DNA of 64,000 nt, taken from Opitutaceae bacterium (GTDB lineage: Bacteria > Verrucomicrobiota > Verrucomicrobiia > Opitutales > Opitutaceae). The notes beneath the pieces are model-generated. The model did not search any database. It was not told the origin of the DNA and was given only the letters and a program-made list of their open reading frames with translations. Shown here piece after piece: positions 34,947 through 45,038 of the stretch. Both the position numbers and the translations under genes were made by a program. The stretch's first letter is position 1; each line of letters starts with the position of its first letter. The stretch is from contig JAIXWF010000021.1 in assembly GCA_027482185.1 (NCBI GenBank), positions 1 to 64,000 on the forward strand, given 5' to 3'.

Positions 34947-36077
34947 TCAGCGCAGGAGCGCCGCAGGCTCGGATTGGGCGAGGGCGCGCAGGGCAAGTGC
35001 GCCGGAAGAGAGCGCGATAGTGAGGATGAAAACCGCGGTAGCCGCGAACGCCCACCATGGGGCGGCGACGAGCACATGGTTGGCGGTGGCCAGGCGCACC
35101 GCGCCGAAGGTGAGCAGAACGGTGAGGACGAGGCCGATGAGGCCGACCCACGCCGACTGTTCAAGGACGACAAGACGCAGGGACCGGAGGGAAACGCCGA
35201 GGGCGCGCAGCGTGGCGTATTCGCGGAGGGATGCCTGGACGACGGACTTCAGCGTCTGGCTCGTGATAACAATGCCGATGAGCAACCCAATGCCGCCGGA
35301 AAACAGGAAGCCGAGCCCGAGACTCGATTCGAGCAGCCAGTAAAGCTGGGATTTTTCGGAAAGCTCGGCGGCAGTCCAAACGGTGTAGGGACGGAGGGCG
35401 CCGCGCGGCTGTAGTTCTTCGCGCACCCGGTCTGCCGCCCGAGGCGCGCGCAGTTTAACGAGAAGGTAGGCGACACTTTCGATTTCGGCATTCGCGGCAT
35501 CGAGGGAACGCGCGGTGGCGAGAGAAGCGGCGACGTTGGCGCCGCCGATGCTGTTGAGGCCGGCGGTGAGGCCGACGATTTTGACCAAGCGTCCGTTGAC
35601 CTCGAGGCGGGCGCCGACGCGGGCGCCAAGGTTGGCGGCGTTGGAACGATCGACGAGGACCGTGTCGGGTTCTTCGAGGGCGCGCCTTTGTTCCTGGCTC
35701 ACGACGCCGGCGAGGCCGAGGGCGGCGGGGTGCGTGGCGATTCCGACCAGAGTAGCGAGAGCGGCGGAGCCATCGCCGCGGCGGATGTCTCCCCCGGACC
35801 AGAGGAACGGTTCGACCGTCGCGACCTCGGGATGGGAGCGCAGGAAGACCTCGTTGCGAGCGGAGAAGTTGCGCGCCAGATCGACGCTGCGGGTGTCCGG
35901 GTAGCCCACCCAGAGATCGGCCGACGAGCGGTCGACGTACACGGACACAGTCCGAAAGATGCCGAGCAGCAGCACGAGTTGGATGAGCACGAGGAGCCCC
36001 GCGAATCCGACGGCGAGTACGGCGGGGAGAAACCGGGGCCATTCCCGGCGGAGGGTGATGCGGGCAAGTGAGATCAT
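34947..36077 (-). CDS. devC: FtsX-like ABC permease (DevC-type)
   Basis: A 376-residue permease with the FtsX layout: one N-terminal membrane helix (LPAVLAVGFAGLLVLIQLVL), a large periplasmic domain (about 50-240) and three C-terminal helices (GLGFLFSGGIGLLIGIVITS; VGLIGLVLTVLLTFGAV; FAATAVFILTIALSSGALAL). The SQTLKSVVQASLREYATLRALG coupling region is typical of DevC. It is the first gene of the exporter operon. Confidence 0.88.
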   Translation of the reverse strand: MISLARITLRREWPRFLPAVLAVGFAGLLVLIQLVLLLGIFRTVSVYVDRSSADLWVGYPDTRSVDLARNFSARNEVFLRSHPEVATVEPFLWSGGDIRRGDGSAALATLVGIATHPAALGLAGVVSQEQRRALEEPDTVLVDRSNAANLGARVGARLEVNGRLVKIVGLTAGLNSIGGANVAASLATARSLDAANAEIESVAYLLVKLRAPRAADRVREELQPRGALRPYTVWTAAELSEKSQLYWLLESSLGLGFLFSGGIGLLIGIVITSQTLKSVVQASLREYATLRALGVSLRSLRLVVLEQSAWVGLIGLVLTVLLTFGAVRLATANHVLVAAPWWAFAATAVFILTIALSSGALALRALAQSEPAALLR

Positions 36078-36117
36078 CGGGCGCGGCTCTTGGCGACGAG
36101 GGGAGAGCCGGGTCGAT

Positions 36118-37056
36118 TCAGAATGCCACCCTCAGACCTAGTTCGCAGTACAGGCTGCTGCCGTCGGCCTTCAGCTTGAGGTTGCGGGACTCGTATTCGA
36201 ATTCCCGACCGAGAATTCTGCCGACGCTGGCAGAGACGCCGACGCCTTGGTTCGCCTGCCACTCCGCTTTGAGGGCGGCGCCATAGGCAAAGTAGTCGAG
36301 GGTTGTTCGCGACAAGTCGGGTCCTCCTGCCTTACCGGGGAGGGGATCGGTTTCGACGTGGTAGGCGCCCCCTTGGCCCGTTGCGACGAGGCCGAGACTG
36401 AACGATTCGGAGAGCCGGTAGGTTACTCCGGTCTCAGGAATACCGATCGCCACGGTCCATTGCGGACCGGGAGTCCAATTCATTCCCAGCACCGGAATGA
36501 ACCGAGTGGTGCCGCGGGCCAGAGAAGAGAAGGCTGCGCCCCCGGAAAATGATAGGTTCGGACTGGATTTATGGATGGCGGTTGCGAGCAGGTCGACGCC
36601 GAGGCCCTTGGATTTGAATCCACCGGAACCGGCATGGGACGAAACAAGCGAGGTGCCTACGATGGCGGACCACCTCGGATCGAAGGCACGACTGTAGTTG
36701 AGGCCGAGGCCTATGCTTTGGAGTCGCTTGGGCAGCGGCAGCGCGCTGCTCTTCCCGGCTTCGAAATTGAGAGCGGTACGGTTGAATTGCAGGCGGGTTT
36801 CGAGTGCGGACTCTGCTCCAAGCGAAACCTCCTGGGCGGCGCCGAACGCGAATTCCTTCGAGGAGGCCTCGTTGTACCTCGTGTTGGCCGACTTGAACTT
36901 GCTTTTTCCTATTTCGCTGGAGGAAACGCGAAACGACAGGCCGATGCCCTTTGCTGCCGAGACAGATGCCGTAGTGCGATCCGTTGTTTGGGAATAACCG
37001 GAGGTTGCGGCAATGAGCGTGAAGAGACCCGCGAGAGTGTGACGTGCTTTTGTCAT
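36118..37056 (-). CDS. Outer-membrane beta-barrel protein (DUF6268-like)
   Basis: A 312-residue protein starting MTKARHTLAGLFTLIAATSG with a signal peptide ending near TSGYSQ. The rest is built of alternating strands with aromatic and glycine residues and ends in LYCELGLRVAF, the terminal aromatic residue expected for a beta-barrel. It resembles the DUF6268 barrel family of Verrucomicrobiota and Bacteroidota. The ATG at 37056 was chosen because the frame upstream lacks a signal sequence. It may be co-regulated with the exporter but is not clearly in that operon. Confidence 0.65.
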   Translation of the reverse strand: MTKARHTLAGLFTLIAATSGYSQTTDRTTASVSAAKGIGLSFRVSSSEIGKSKFKSANTRYNEASSKEFAFGAAQEVSLGAESALETRLQFNRTALNFEAGKSSALPLPKRLQSIGLGLNYSRAFDPRWSAIVGTSLVSSHAGSGGFKSKGLGVDLLATAIHKSSPNLSFSGGAAFSSLARGTTRFIPVLGMNWTPGPQWTVAIGIPETGVTYRLSESFSLGLVATGQGGAYHVETDPLPGKAGGPDLSRTTLDYFAYGAALKAEWQANQGVGVSASVGRILGREFEYESRNLKLKADGSSLYCELGLRVAF

Positions 37057-37687
37057 GTCCCGCGAACGTGTCCGAGAAGGCCCGCGAAAACAGGCTTCGC
37101 ACAACAAGTGGGCTTTTTGCCGGATGAACAGTGTGCCGTCGGTGTGCCGGCGGCCGGAAGGGATTGCGCGGAGTGGGGCGGTGGATCCGACTTGTCCGCA
37201 GTTCACGCCCGGACTGTGGCCATCCCGCTAGCACGGCTGGTTTCAGTCCCGCGCCGCCAGCGGAGTTCCGAATCATTGAGCTCGTGTCGCTCAAAATCGG
37301 GCTGGCGACGGTCGCTTTCGACGCCGATCGTGTTCGGCATCGAGAATCCTATCTCGGAATACTTCGAACGGCTGCGCGGGGAGCGCCCCACTTCGGCGCA
37401 AGATGTTGCTTGGCCACGCCGGGCCGACAACGCCCGGTTCAACTGGCATCCCGGTTCGATCGTAGCACGAGCGAGGGGCCGGCGACCTTCGCTCGTCGCC
37501 CGACACGCTCGAAACGACGCCCGTGTTGGTATGCAACCCGATTCCACACAGCTAGGAGGCAACGAACGCGGGGCCGCGCCGTATCCAGCGTTTCCGACAC
37601 CGCAGATGATCTTTTGCCGATTGCCAGACTTTCCGAACATCAAGCGATCCGAGTCCAAGGCGGCAAGTATTGGCGCGGGAGGTTGGC
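37057..37687. other. Intergenic region, no supported gene
   Basis: 630 bases between two minus-strand genes. Long open frames on both strands exist but are arginine/serine-rich and overlap each other, typical of GC-rich non-coding DNA. No hairpin or repeat stood out. It should contain the promoter of the beta-barrel gene and the terminator of the NHL-repeat gene. Confidence 0.45.
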
Positions 37688-40600
37688 CTACGGCGCCGGT
37701 GGCACTTCGTAGATTTCGACCAACACGAGGCCATTTTGACCGGAGGCGCCGTTGACGGCAACGGTGTAGCTGCCGGGGTTGAGTCGCGCGACCAGAGCCG
37801 CATCCCGTGACTCGGATTCCAAAGGAAACGCGCCGACCTGCCCGAATGCCGTTTTCAATCCCGCAGTGCCGCCCCAGTCGTCGTTTTCGATGACTGACTG
37901 CGCGGTCTGGTCGAACAGGCCCAGCCGCGGGTTCGGCAGGATGCCGTCCAGCCCGAACGGTGAGAGTCCGGGGCCGACCGCTCGCACGAGGACCGTGCGG
38001 GGGCCATCTCCGCCGATCACGAAGCCGGCGACAATGCCTTCGCCGAGGGTCTTCAGGAGCGAGACGTTCACCAACCGCGGAGTATCCGCGGTGAAGCTGT
38101 CGCCGGGGGTGGCATCGTAAAGCTCGGCCAGCACCCGGCCGGCGCCGCCGGCCGCCGCGCGCACTTCGATGACGAAGTCGCCGGCGGGAAGGCTGGGAGC
38201 GACGGCGGCATCAAGTGAGCCGGGGCCGGAAAATTCGAACGCCCCGACGCGGTTCATGGCCGCACGCAGAACGGCGTCGCCACCCCAGTTATCGTTCGTG
38301 GCGACAATCTGAGCCTCGGCGGAGCTTCCGGCCGCAACGATCAACTGCGGATCCGCCACCACTCCGTCCAGCCCGAAGGCCGAAAGCGAGGGGCCGACCG
38401 CCCGGATGACGAGCGGCTTGGTGCCCCGCGTGCCGCGGCCGCCGACCACCGTGCCGATCTTGAACGACCGCTCCGTGGCGGTCAGCCCGGCGAGGATCGA
38501 CAGGTTCGAGATCCGACCCTCCGGCGGACCGACCGTCAGCACCGCGCCGGCGCTGGCGGTTGAGCCGAAGAGATTCGTGACCACGACATGGTAGGTGCCG
38601 GCATGCCCAGTATTGACGTTCTCGATGGTAAGGGTCGCGGCGGTCGCACCGCCGAGCGCATTCCCGTCACGGAACCACTGATACGATACCCGGGTGCTGC
38701 TGGACGCCTGGACGGAAAACACGGCGCGGTTGCCGGGCAGGGCGGCGAGCGACGCCGGTGCCGCTGTGATGGTCGGACCCGGCTCGTCGCCGAGTACCGG
38801 GGTTCCCCGCCGGATGGTGCTGTTGCCCAATTCGGCGATGATGAGCGCGCCGTCGCCGGCGACGTCGACCGCGAGACCGGTGGGCGAGCGAAAGCGCGCG
38901 GCGCTGCCGATGCCATCCTCGTTCCCCACGGTGTCGCGCAAGCCCGCGACGGTCGTGACGACCCCGTTCCGGGTCACCCGGCGGATCGTGTTGTTGCCTT
39001 GGTCGGAAACGTAGAGGTTGCCGGCCACATCCAGCGCGACGGATATCGGCGCCCGGAAGCGCGCCTCGGCTCCGGTGCCGTCGGCTTTGCCGGGGTTGCG
39101 GGCCAATCCCGCGAGCGTGCTGACCACGCCGTCCGCGGTCACGCGGCGGATCGTATGATTGCCGGTGTCGGCCACGTAGATCGTGCCGCTGGAGTCGACC
39201 GCCACGCCGGAGGGCCGGTAGAAATGTCCGGCACTGCCGGCACCGTCGGTGCTCGAGTCGACCGCTCCGCTGTAAGCCTTGCCGGCCAGGGTCGTGACCC
39301 TGCCGTCGGGCGTGATTTTCCTCAACGTGTCGCTCCGATCGTCGACGACATAGAGGTTGCCGACGCGATCGAAGGCGAGACCTGCGGGGCCGTCGAAACG
39401 CGCCGCGGATCCGACACCGTCGACGGCTCCGGAACGCCTCGGCGATCCGGCAAACGTCGACACGACGCCGGCGGGAGTGATTTTCCGGATCGTATCCCCC
39501 GAAGCATCGGAAACGAAGACGTTCCCATTGTCGTCCACGGCGACGCCGGTGAGCGTCGCGAACCGGGCGGCGGACCCCACGCCGTCCGCATACTCGCCGA
39601 TGCTCGTGGCCAGTCCGGCGAGGGTCGTGACGACGCCGTCCGGACTGACTTTCCGGACGACGGGAAGGGAGGAGTCGACGACGTAGAGATTCCGGTTGCG
39701 GTCGAACGCCACGGCCGCCGGATTCCGGAAGCGCGCGGTGGCCACCGGTCCGTCGTTGCTGCCCGACGTGCCGCCAGCATAGGTGGCGACGCGAAGCCGC
39801 GGACCGTAGCGGATCGTGGAGGGCACGACCGTGAGCAAGGCGGGGCGACTGGTCACCCGGCCGCCATCGGTCGTCACCGTCACAGTGTAGGCACCGGCAT
39901 CGGCCGGCTCGGCAAGTTGGATGACATGGAAGAAGTCCCGCGCCCCTGGAATCGGACCTCCGTCGTAGTTCCATTGATAAGTCGTGGTGCCGGTCGGACT
40001 GCGGGCGGCTTCCACGCGGAATTCCACCGAGTCGCGGCGCTCCACGGTCTGGGAGACCGGCGGTCGCAAGATACGCGGCGTATTCGGGAAAACCGGCGTC
40101 AGGTCGGCGCGTACGCCTTTCCAGATCACGCTGGCACTGCTGTCCGCGACGTAGACGTTGCCGGCGGTATCGACGGCAATGGCCGCCGCAATGCCGAAGC
40201 CAGCTTCGCTGCCTTTTCCCTCCCGCGGCCCCGGATTGGAAGTCGAACCGCCGAGGGTGGTGGTGACGCCATTGGCCATGACCCGCCGGATCAACCCGTT
40301 GCCCGAATCCGCGACATACAGGACATCGCCGGCCGAGCTGGCGGCGAGGCCCAGCGGGAGGTAGAAGCGCGCCGCGTCACCGGTGCCATCCACGGCTCCC
40401 CGCACCGAGAGAAAGCCCGCCACGGTGTAGATCGCGCCGTTGGCCGCGACGGATCGCACGGCATGGTTGTACTGGTCGGCGATCCAGGCGCGGCCGGTGG
40501 CGTCGGAAGCGATAGCCGGGCTGTTTTGAATTCTGACGGCGCTGGCCATGCCGTCGATCGCGCCGGGACTTCCCGATGCGGCAGCGTGGCGGGTGATCGT

Positions 40601-41338
40601 ACCGAGTTCGGGGGCGAACTGGCTCAGCGGCATCGCGGGAGTGATCCGGCGGATGATCGGGGCGTGCTCCGTTTGGAGCAGGTAACCGCCGAGACCGGCA
40701 TTGCCGCCGACAACCGCGATGCTGCGGGGCAGGTAGAAGGTCGCAGTTTGCAGCGGTCCGTCTTGGAATACGCCGAGCGCCGGATTACCGGCGAGGCGGG
40801 CGACCTGCAACGGCCCCCATGACAGCAGCCCGGAAGAACCCGCGTACGTGGCGATCCGCCGGATCATGTGATTCCAGGTATCGGTAACGTAGATGTTTTG
40901 GAAAATGTCCACGGCCAGTCCTTCCGGCCGATAGAACTGCGCGGCCGTGCCGACTCCGTCGCCGGTGCCGGGATTTTGCGCCTTGCCGGCGAGCGTGGTG
41001 ACGTCGCCGGCGGGCGTGATCTTGCGCACCGTGTGGTTGTCGGTATCCGCGACGTACAGGTTGCCGGCCGTGTCGATCGTCAGTCCCGCCGGACGGTTGA
41101 AGCGGGCCGCGCTGCCCCGGCCATCGAGGGTGCCGGTGACGTTGATTGCTCCCGCAAAAACCGTGAACTCGTACGGGGTGGCATAGTCTAGCTGCGCCGA
41201 TGCGGATGTGACGGCGGCAAGCGCAAGCACCGCAGCGTGCGCGCGAAGAAGCCGCAGTGTGAACAGGACGCTCGAAGGAGGTATGGGCACGCGGAACAAG
41301 CGGAAAGCGCGTCGACCCTGAAAAACGGGTGCGGCCAT
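37688..41338 (-). CDS. Secreted NHL-repeat and Ig-domain protein
   Basis: A 1216-residue exported protein. Signal region (LLRAHAAVLALAAVTSASAQ). First NHL-repeat block about 75-430 with units such as RPAGLTIDTAGNLYVADTDN and DVTTLAGKAQNPG; an Ig-like domain 430-510; a second NHL block 520-850; a second Ig-like domain 855-940. Two related C-terminal repeats (about 945-1085 and 1085-1216) contain LVIRAVGPSLSAFGLDG and VLVRAVGPGLSPFGLDG, each with ND-x-WGG. These are characteristic of Opitutaceae secreted proteins. Role unknown; a beta-propeller surface protein is inferred. Confidence 0.85.
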   Translation of the reverse strand: MAAPVFQGRRAFRLFRVPIPPSSVLFTLRLLRAHAAVLALAAVTSASAQLDYATPYEFTVFAGAINVTGTLDGRGSAARFNRPAGLTIDTAGNLYVADTDNHTVRKITPAGDVTTLAGKAQNPGTGDGVGTAAQFYRPEGLAVDIFQNIYVTDTWNHMIRRIATYAGSSGLLSWGPLQVARLAGNPALGVFQDGPLQTATFYLPRSIAVVGGNAGLGGYLLQTEHAPIIRRITPAMPLSQFAPELGTITRHAAASGSPGAIDGMASAVRIQNSPAIASDATGRAWIADQYNHAVRSVAANGAIYTVAGFLSVRGAVDGTGDAARFYLPLGLAASSAGDVLYVADSGNGLIRRVMANGVTTTLGGSTSNPGPREGKGSEAGFGIAAAIAVDTAGNVYVADSSASVIWKGVRADLTPVFPNTPRILRPPVSQTVERRDSVEFRVEAARSPTGTTTYQWNYDGGPIPGARDFFHVIQLAEPADAGAYTVTVTTDGGRVTSRPALLTVVPSTIRYGPRLRVATYAGGTSGSNDGPVATARFRNPAAVAFDRNRNLYVVDSSLPVVRKVSPDGVVTTLAGLATSIGEYADGVGSAARFATLTGVAVDDNGNVFVSDASGDTIRKITPAGVVSTFAGSPRRSGAVDGVGSAARFDGPAGLAFDRVGNLYVVDDRSDTLRKITPDGRVTTLAGKAYSGAVDSSTDGAGSAGHFYRPSGVAVDSSGTIYVADTGNHTIRRVTADGVVSTLAGLARNPGKADGTGAEARFRAPISVALDVAGNLYVSDQGNNTIRRVTRNGVVTTVAGLRDTVGNEDGIGSAARFRSPTGLAVDVAGDGALIIAELGNSTIRRGTPVLGDEPGPTITAAPASLAALPGNRAVFSVQASSSTRVSYQWFRDGNALGGATAATLTIENVNTGHAGTYHVVVTNLFGSTASAGAVLTVGPPEGRISNLSILAGLTATERSFKIGTVVGGRGTRGTKPLVIRAVGPSLSAFGLDGVVADPQLIVAAGSSAEAQIVATNDNWGGDAVLRAAMNRVGAFEFSGPGSLDAAVAPSLPAGDFVIEVRAAAGGAGRVLAELYDATPGDSFTADTPRLVNVSLLKTLGEGIVAGFVIGGDGPRTVLVRAVGPGLSPFGLDGILPNPRLGLFDQTAQSVIENDDWGGTAGLKTAFGQVGAFPLESESRDAALVARLNPGSYTVAVNGASGQNGLVLVEIYEVPPAP

Positions 41339-41637
41339 TGCAAGTTGTGCGTGCTAGGCCCTGCCAAGAGGGCGCCACCCCCTGAGGACCAAATCGCGTG
41401 AATCCCAAGCCGCTCCCCCCAGGGTAGTGCAAGAGACTCAGGGCCCCGTCAAAGTGGACCAACGGCCGGTTCCCTCGGCGACTACGCTGCCCAGTTCACG
41501 TTTCGGTGCACCGCAACGCAAACCGGTGGTCCTGATCATTTGATCGAAGCCGCAAACTGAAGTGACTCGATGGTTCGGATCTTTCGCCTTCCGTGCATAC
41601 TGAAATTGACTTGCCGTTATCAAATAAACGCCGATCA
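41339..41637. other. Short intergenic region, divergent promoters
   Basis: About 300 bases between the NHL gene (minus) and a membrane-anchored protein (plus). No gene; a palindromic GATCATTTGATC word at 41535-41546 is the only pattern noted. Confidence 0.35.
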
Positions 41638-43812
41638 ATGCACTCCGGGATGGATGAAAAGTCGCCACCTAACCCGGGGAACTCGGGGTTAAAGGCATGT
41701 TTGCTCATCGCGGTTGTGGCGCTTGTCGCGTTGCCGTGGTGGTTGAATCGTCCGAAGTCCTATAATAAGTCGCAGCTGGAGGAGATTGCGCTGCACTCGT
41801 TTGCATCGTTGCCGGTTTCTGACCAAGCCGATGTGATCTCAGCCGTTGTAAACGGCCGGCTGGAGGGCGTCAGGAAATCCGTCGATATAAAAAAAGATCC
41901 GCTGGCGTTTTTAGCAGCCTACGAAGCATTTTTCGATCTCTTCGATCCGGAGTCGTCGGCGTTCAAGGCGTTTCTGCAGAAGAGTGTGGAGGAATCCCCG
42001 GCGACATCGCTGGTGAAGGCATTGGAGGAGTATTACCGGAGGGATTCAGCGATTGCGCTGGCTCGAAGTTCGGCCCGGATTGTCCAGCAGGCATCGGGTC
42101 AAGCCGATTCCCCCTTGGGCGCGGCAAAAATGTTGATTTCCCGCGCGCTCGCTTCGTCGAAGCATGCGACGGACCCATGGGACCGCTTGGCTATTTCGAT
42201 CGAAACCGTTCTGGAGATATTCGCGGAAGACAGTTCGCTGATTCCTAAGGCTGCCTATCGGAACAAACTTGGGGAACTTTATTTTGACGGGAGCCGGCCT
42301 GGAATCCTGCGACTGGCGGAAAGATATTACGCCGCTACGGCTGTCGATCAACGAAAGCATATTGCGGCCATGGAGGACGTGGTTTTGGCGTCGTTGATGC
42401 TGGAACAGGCCTTTCCGGTCGATCCGCAACTGGCGGCAATGGCCGAGCGGAGGAGCAAAGCGATATTCGACGCCCGAAAGAACTGGCCCGGAGTCTCCCC
42501 GCGCGGTCACCATGGACAGGTTTCGGAGGGGAAGACTGCGGATATCGATCGTCTCAGCGATAAATTGTACGGGGCCAGGGACAAGGGTATGTCCGAGTTG
42601 GCGAAGCTGACTTCCGATGCGATGAAGAGGACCCTGCGGGAAGGTCGATTGCCGGACGGACGGCGGGCCCGCTACAATCAAGCCAGCGATCAATACATGG
42701 ATCGTTCGGGCCATGCGATCGGTCCTGCTGATCTGGCCAAGTTGCGATTCTCTTTTTCACCCAGCGAGGCCCGACGCATCGACTCTTGGCAGCAGCAACT
42801 TCTGTCCGCGCAGCCGGTGACAGGCTTCGAACTGAAACGAATGATTTCGAGTGCACGGCTGGAGGTGAGTATTGCCGGTGCGGGCCACGCGGATTCGGTC
42901 CTGCTCAATCGGTCCGAGGTCGAGCGAGTGGCGCGCTCCGCCATGTTCGGACTGGGCATCAAGGCCGACAGTTCGGCAGAGGTTTTATGCCGCATAGGGA
43001 TCTCCTGCCCCAAGTGGAATGTGACCGGTGACGGTGGCACCCTCGAAGTAGTTGTCATGCATCTGTCAGCCAGCCTTATCCTACCTTGCACCTTGGTCCG
43101 TGGGGACCGGATTGTCGAAGCAACCGGACCGTTCCGTAGCTTGGTCGTTTTCGACAGCGTGCACCGCGCCCGGAGTGCCGCTTCCGCCGAAACTCGCCGC
43201 GCCGATGCCATGAAAATGATCGAGGGTGCGCTTCACCGATTGAATTTTTTCGACTCCGCCGACTACTCGGCGCCGCCATTTGAAAAATCTGTGCTAAGTC
43301 GGGACTTTGTCGCCCGCTCTTACCGGGCAAAGCAGGTAATCCTACACCAGCCAGGAGATGGTTTCCCACTGCGCGAGCACATATTCCGAGCGGGTCCGGT
43401 GCGTTTGAACATCACCCATCCCGACAGCGGCGGCGAGCGCTGGGTAGACTCGGCGCGGCGGCTGACCCAGTATGCTCCGGCTCTCGATCGGATTCTGGGC
43501 AAATCGATTTTCAACCGGCCGCCGGATTTGAATTACTCAGTCCAGTGGCGCGCGACCGACCCGGGTATTGGAGCGGCATTTTTCCGCGCATTGGGCGGGC
43601 GCAGCGATGCCGTATACTACACCGTTTTGCGTTCCGCAGTACTGCAGGATCATACGGCCGTTTTCGCGCTGGGAGACCGGCGTTTCCGCATGCCGGCGGA
43701 ATTGTGGAGCTATGTGTCAACGAATGTACATTTGGCCGATCGGATCGCAAAGGAATTTCCTCAGGAGGTGCAACAGGATGCTTTAAAGATACAGCAGTCA
43801 ATTGTGCGCTAA
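41638..43812 (+). CDS. Large membrane-anchored protein of unknown function
   Basis: A 724-residue protein. A single N-terminal membrane anchor (ACLLIAVVALVALPWW) is followed by a long soluble region rich in helices in the first half (about 40-330) and mixed strands in the second. The C-terminal part has RVGDRRFRMP-like strands but no motif I know. The ATG at 41638 is one of three close starts (41593, 41638, 41650). No neighbour on the same strand overlaps; the following DnaJ-type membrane protein is 170 bases downstream. No family recognised. Confidence 0.6.
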   Translation: MHSGMDEKSPPNPGNSGLKACLLIAVVALVALPWWLNRPKSYNKSQLEEIALHSFASLPVSDQADVISAVVNGRLEGVRKSVDIKKDPLAFLAAYEAFFDLFDPESSAFKAFLQKSVEESPATSLVKALEEYYRRDSAIALARSSARIVQQASGQADSPLGAAKMLISRALASSKHATDPWDRLAISIETVLEIFAEDSSLIPKAAYRNKLGELYFDGSRPGILRLAERYYAATAVDQRKHIAAMEDVVLASLMLEQAFPVDPQLAAMAERRSKAIFDARKNWPGVSPRGHHGQVSEGKTADIDRLSDKLYGARDKGMSELAKLTSDAMKRTLREGRLPDGRRARYNQASDQYMDRSGHAIGPADLAKLRFSFSPSEARRIDSWQQQLLSAQPVTGFELKRMISSARLEVSIAGAGHADSVLLNRSEVERVARSAMFGLGIKADSSAEVLCRIGISCPKWNVTGDGGTLEVVVMHLSASLILPCTLVRGDRIVEATGPFRSLVVFDSVHRARSAASAETRRADAMKMIEGALHRLNFFDSADYSAPPFEKSVLSRDFVARSYRAKQVILHQPGDGFPLREHIFRAGPVRLNITHPDSGGERWVDSARRLTQYAPALDRILGKSIFNRPPDLNYSVQWRATDPGIGAAFFRALGGRSDAVYYTVLRSAVLQDHTAVFALGDRRFRMPAELWSYVSTNVHLADRIAKEFPQEVQQDALKIQQSIVR

Positions 43813-43983
43813 CCCCCGATCCCAAGGAGGGCCATGACTAAACGGCGATGGGGCAATCGAGGTGCTTTTTCAAGTGAGGGACGGTCGAGACCCGTCAAGG
43901 GGGCTTACCTCCGACATTCGTGAAACGTGGCAATTCCAGATCGCCTCCAATCGCGCAAAAGGCTTTAGCAAATTTTATTCAAG

Positions 43984-44739
43984 ATGTTTGATAGCTCCAC
44001 TTCTCACCCATGCCGAAGATGCTTCGGAACAGGACAAGCCAATCGGGACGGCGGAGTATACGATGGCGTATCTAGGGGGTATATATGTACCGTATGCCAC
44101 GGGACGGGGCGGATCTATGGCGGAAATGAAGGGGGCGGCAAGCGTACGAGAGGGAATAGTGACCCGATGGTCTCGGCCGGCAGTTTCGGAGCGGGGTGTC
44201 TGGGCGTGGCTCTTGCCGCTTTGAGCGGAGAGAATGGTTTCTGGATCTTTGCCAGCTTCTTCCTGGGGAGCATCGCAGGAGGACTTATCCTCGCTGCCGT
44301 GCGCGGACTGCTCACTCCGCAGGTCGTTTTCGCCGGCGTGGGGTTGGTGCTCGCCTTCGGTGTGGCGGTCTGGATCAAGAATTTCATCCTCAGCTACGCC
44401 AGCCATAGCTTCCCTTTCAATTGGGTGGCAGGGTGGTACTATTTCGTCGGTGGCGCGCTGCTTTTTGGCTTGGTCCTCCTTTACCGATTCTATGTCTGGT
44501 TGTGGGCGTTCAGTCCGTTTGAATCGAAGGGCTGGAATGTCACAGTCTCCGCGCTATTGACCCTGGTGACGATGGCGGCGGTCTTTTTCTCAAGCCAGCG
44601 TCTGGTTGTTCATTTGGCCGAGAAGAGAATCCTGGGGAAACTGGGTATGGTCGTGGGAGTTCTCGCCTTGGGACCCGCGGCATTTGGCATATTTTGGTTC
44701 CTAGTTTCGATGCTGATCAATTGGCTCCGCTCCCGGTGA
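43984..44739 (+). CDS. Membrane protein with DnaJ-type zinc-binding CxxCxGxG motifs
   Basis: A 251-residue protein. Residues about 10-45 carry two CxxCxGTG units (CRRCFGTGQ and CTVCHGTGR), half of the four-unit DnaJ zinc centre, then a linker and four to five membrane helices (for example GFWIFASFFLGSIAGGLILA and VVFAGVGLVLAFGVAVWI). Two CxxC units suffice for one zinc ion. Proteins with this zinc ribbon ahead of membrane helices have no established role; redox sensing or membrane-protein folding is possible. Confidence 0.6.
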   Translation: MFDSSTSHPCRRCFGTGQANRDGGVYDGVSRGYICTVCHGTGRIYGGNEGGGKRTRGNSDPMVSAGSFGAGCLGVALAALSGENGFWIFASFFLGSIAGGLILAAVRGLLTPQVVFAGVGLVLAFGVAVWIKNFILSYASHSFPFNWVAGWYYFVGGALLFGLVLLYRFYVWLWAFSPFESKGWNVTVSALLTLVTMAAVFFSSQRLVVHLAEKRILGKLGMVVGVLALGPAAFGIFWFLVSMLINWLRSR

Positions 44740-45038
44740 TTTTGGCGAAGGGCGTCCGGCGAGGCAGATGATACATGCCGAGGGTTAGATTAACCGCCCG
44801 TGCTTTGCCGCCGGAAGGCCTGTCCGGCGAATTCGGATGCGGCTGCGCTTCCACCGCGCAGGGAGGTTGCATAGCTTTCACCACATCGGCATTGGGTCAG
44901 CGCGTCGGACTTTGCGGGGCGGGCTTTCTTGCGAGTCGACTTTGGTTTCGGCGCCTGAGGCGCGTCGGGTTCGAGGTCGAATCGCCAAATGCTTTTCGGC
45001 TGCGGCGAAATGTCTGAACCGGTACGCCGCCTCTGGGT

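Noticed and set aside
33310-35151. 613-codon frame reading through the exporter ATPase into the adaptor
   Set aside because: Its first half is the ATPase region in the wrong frame; the true adaptor start at 34227 overlaps the ATPase stop.
38588-40822. 744-codon plus-strand frame opposite the NHL-repeat gene
   Set aside because: Its repeats mirror the NHL repeats of the minus-strand gene; no independent domain.
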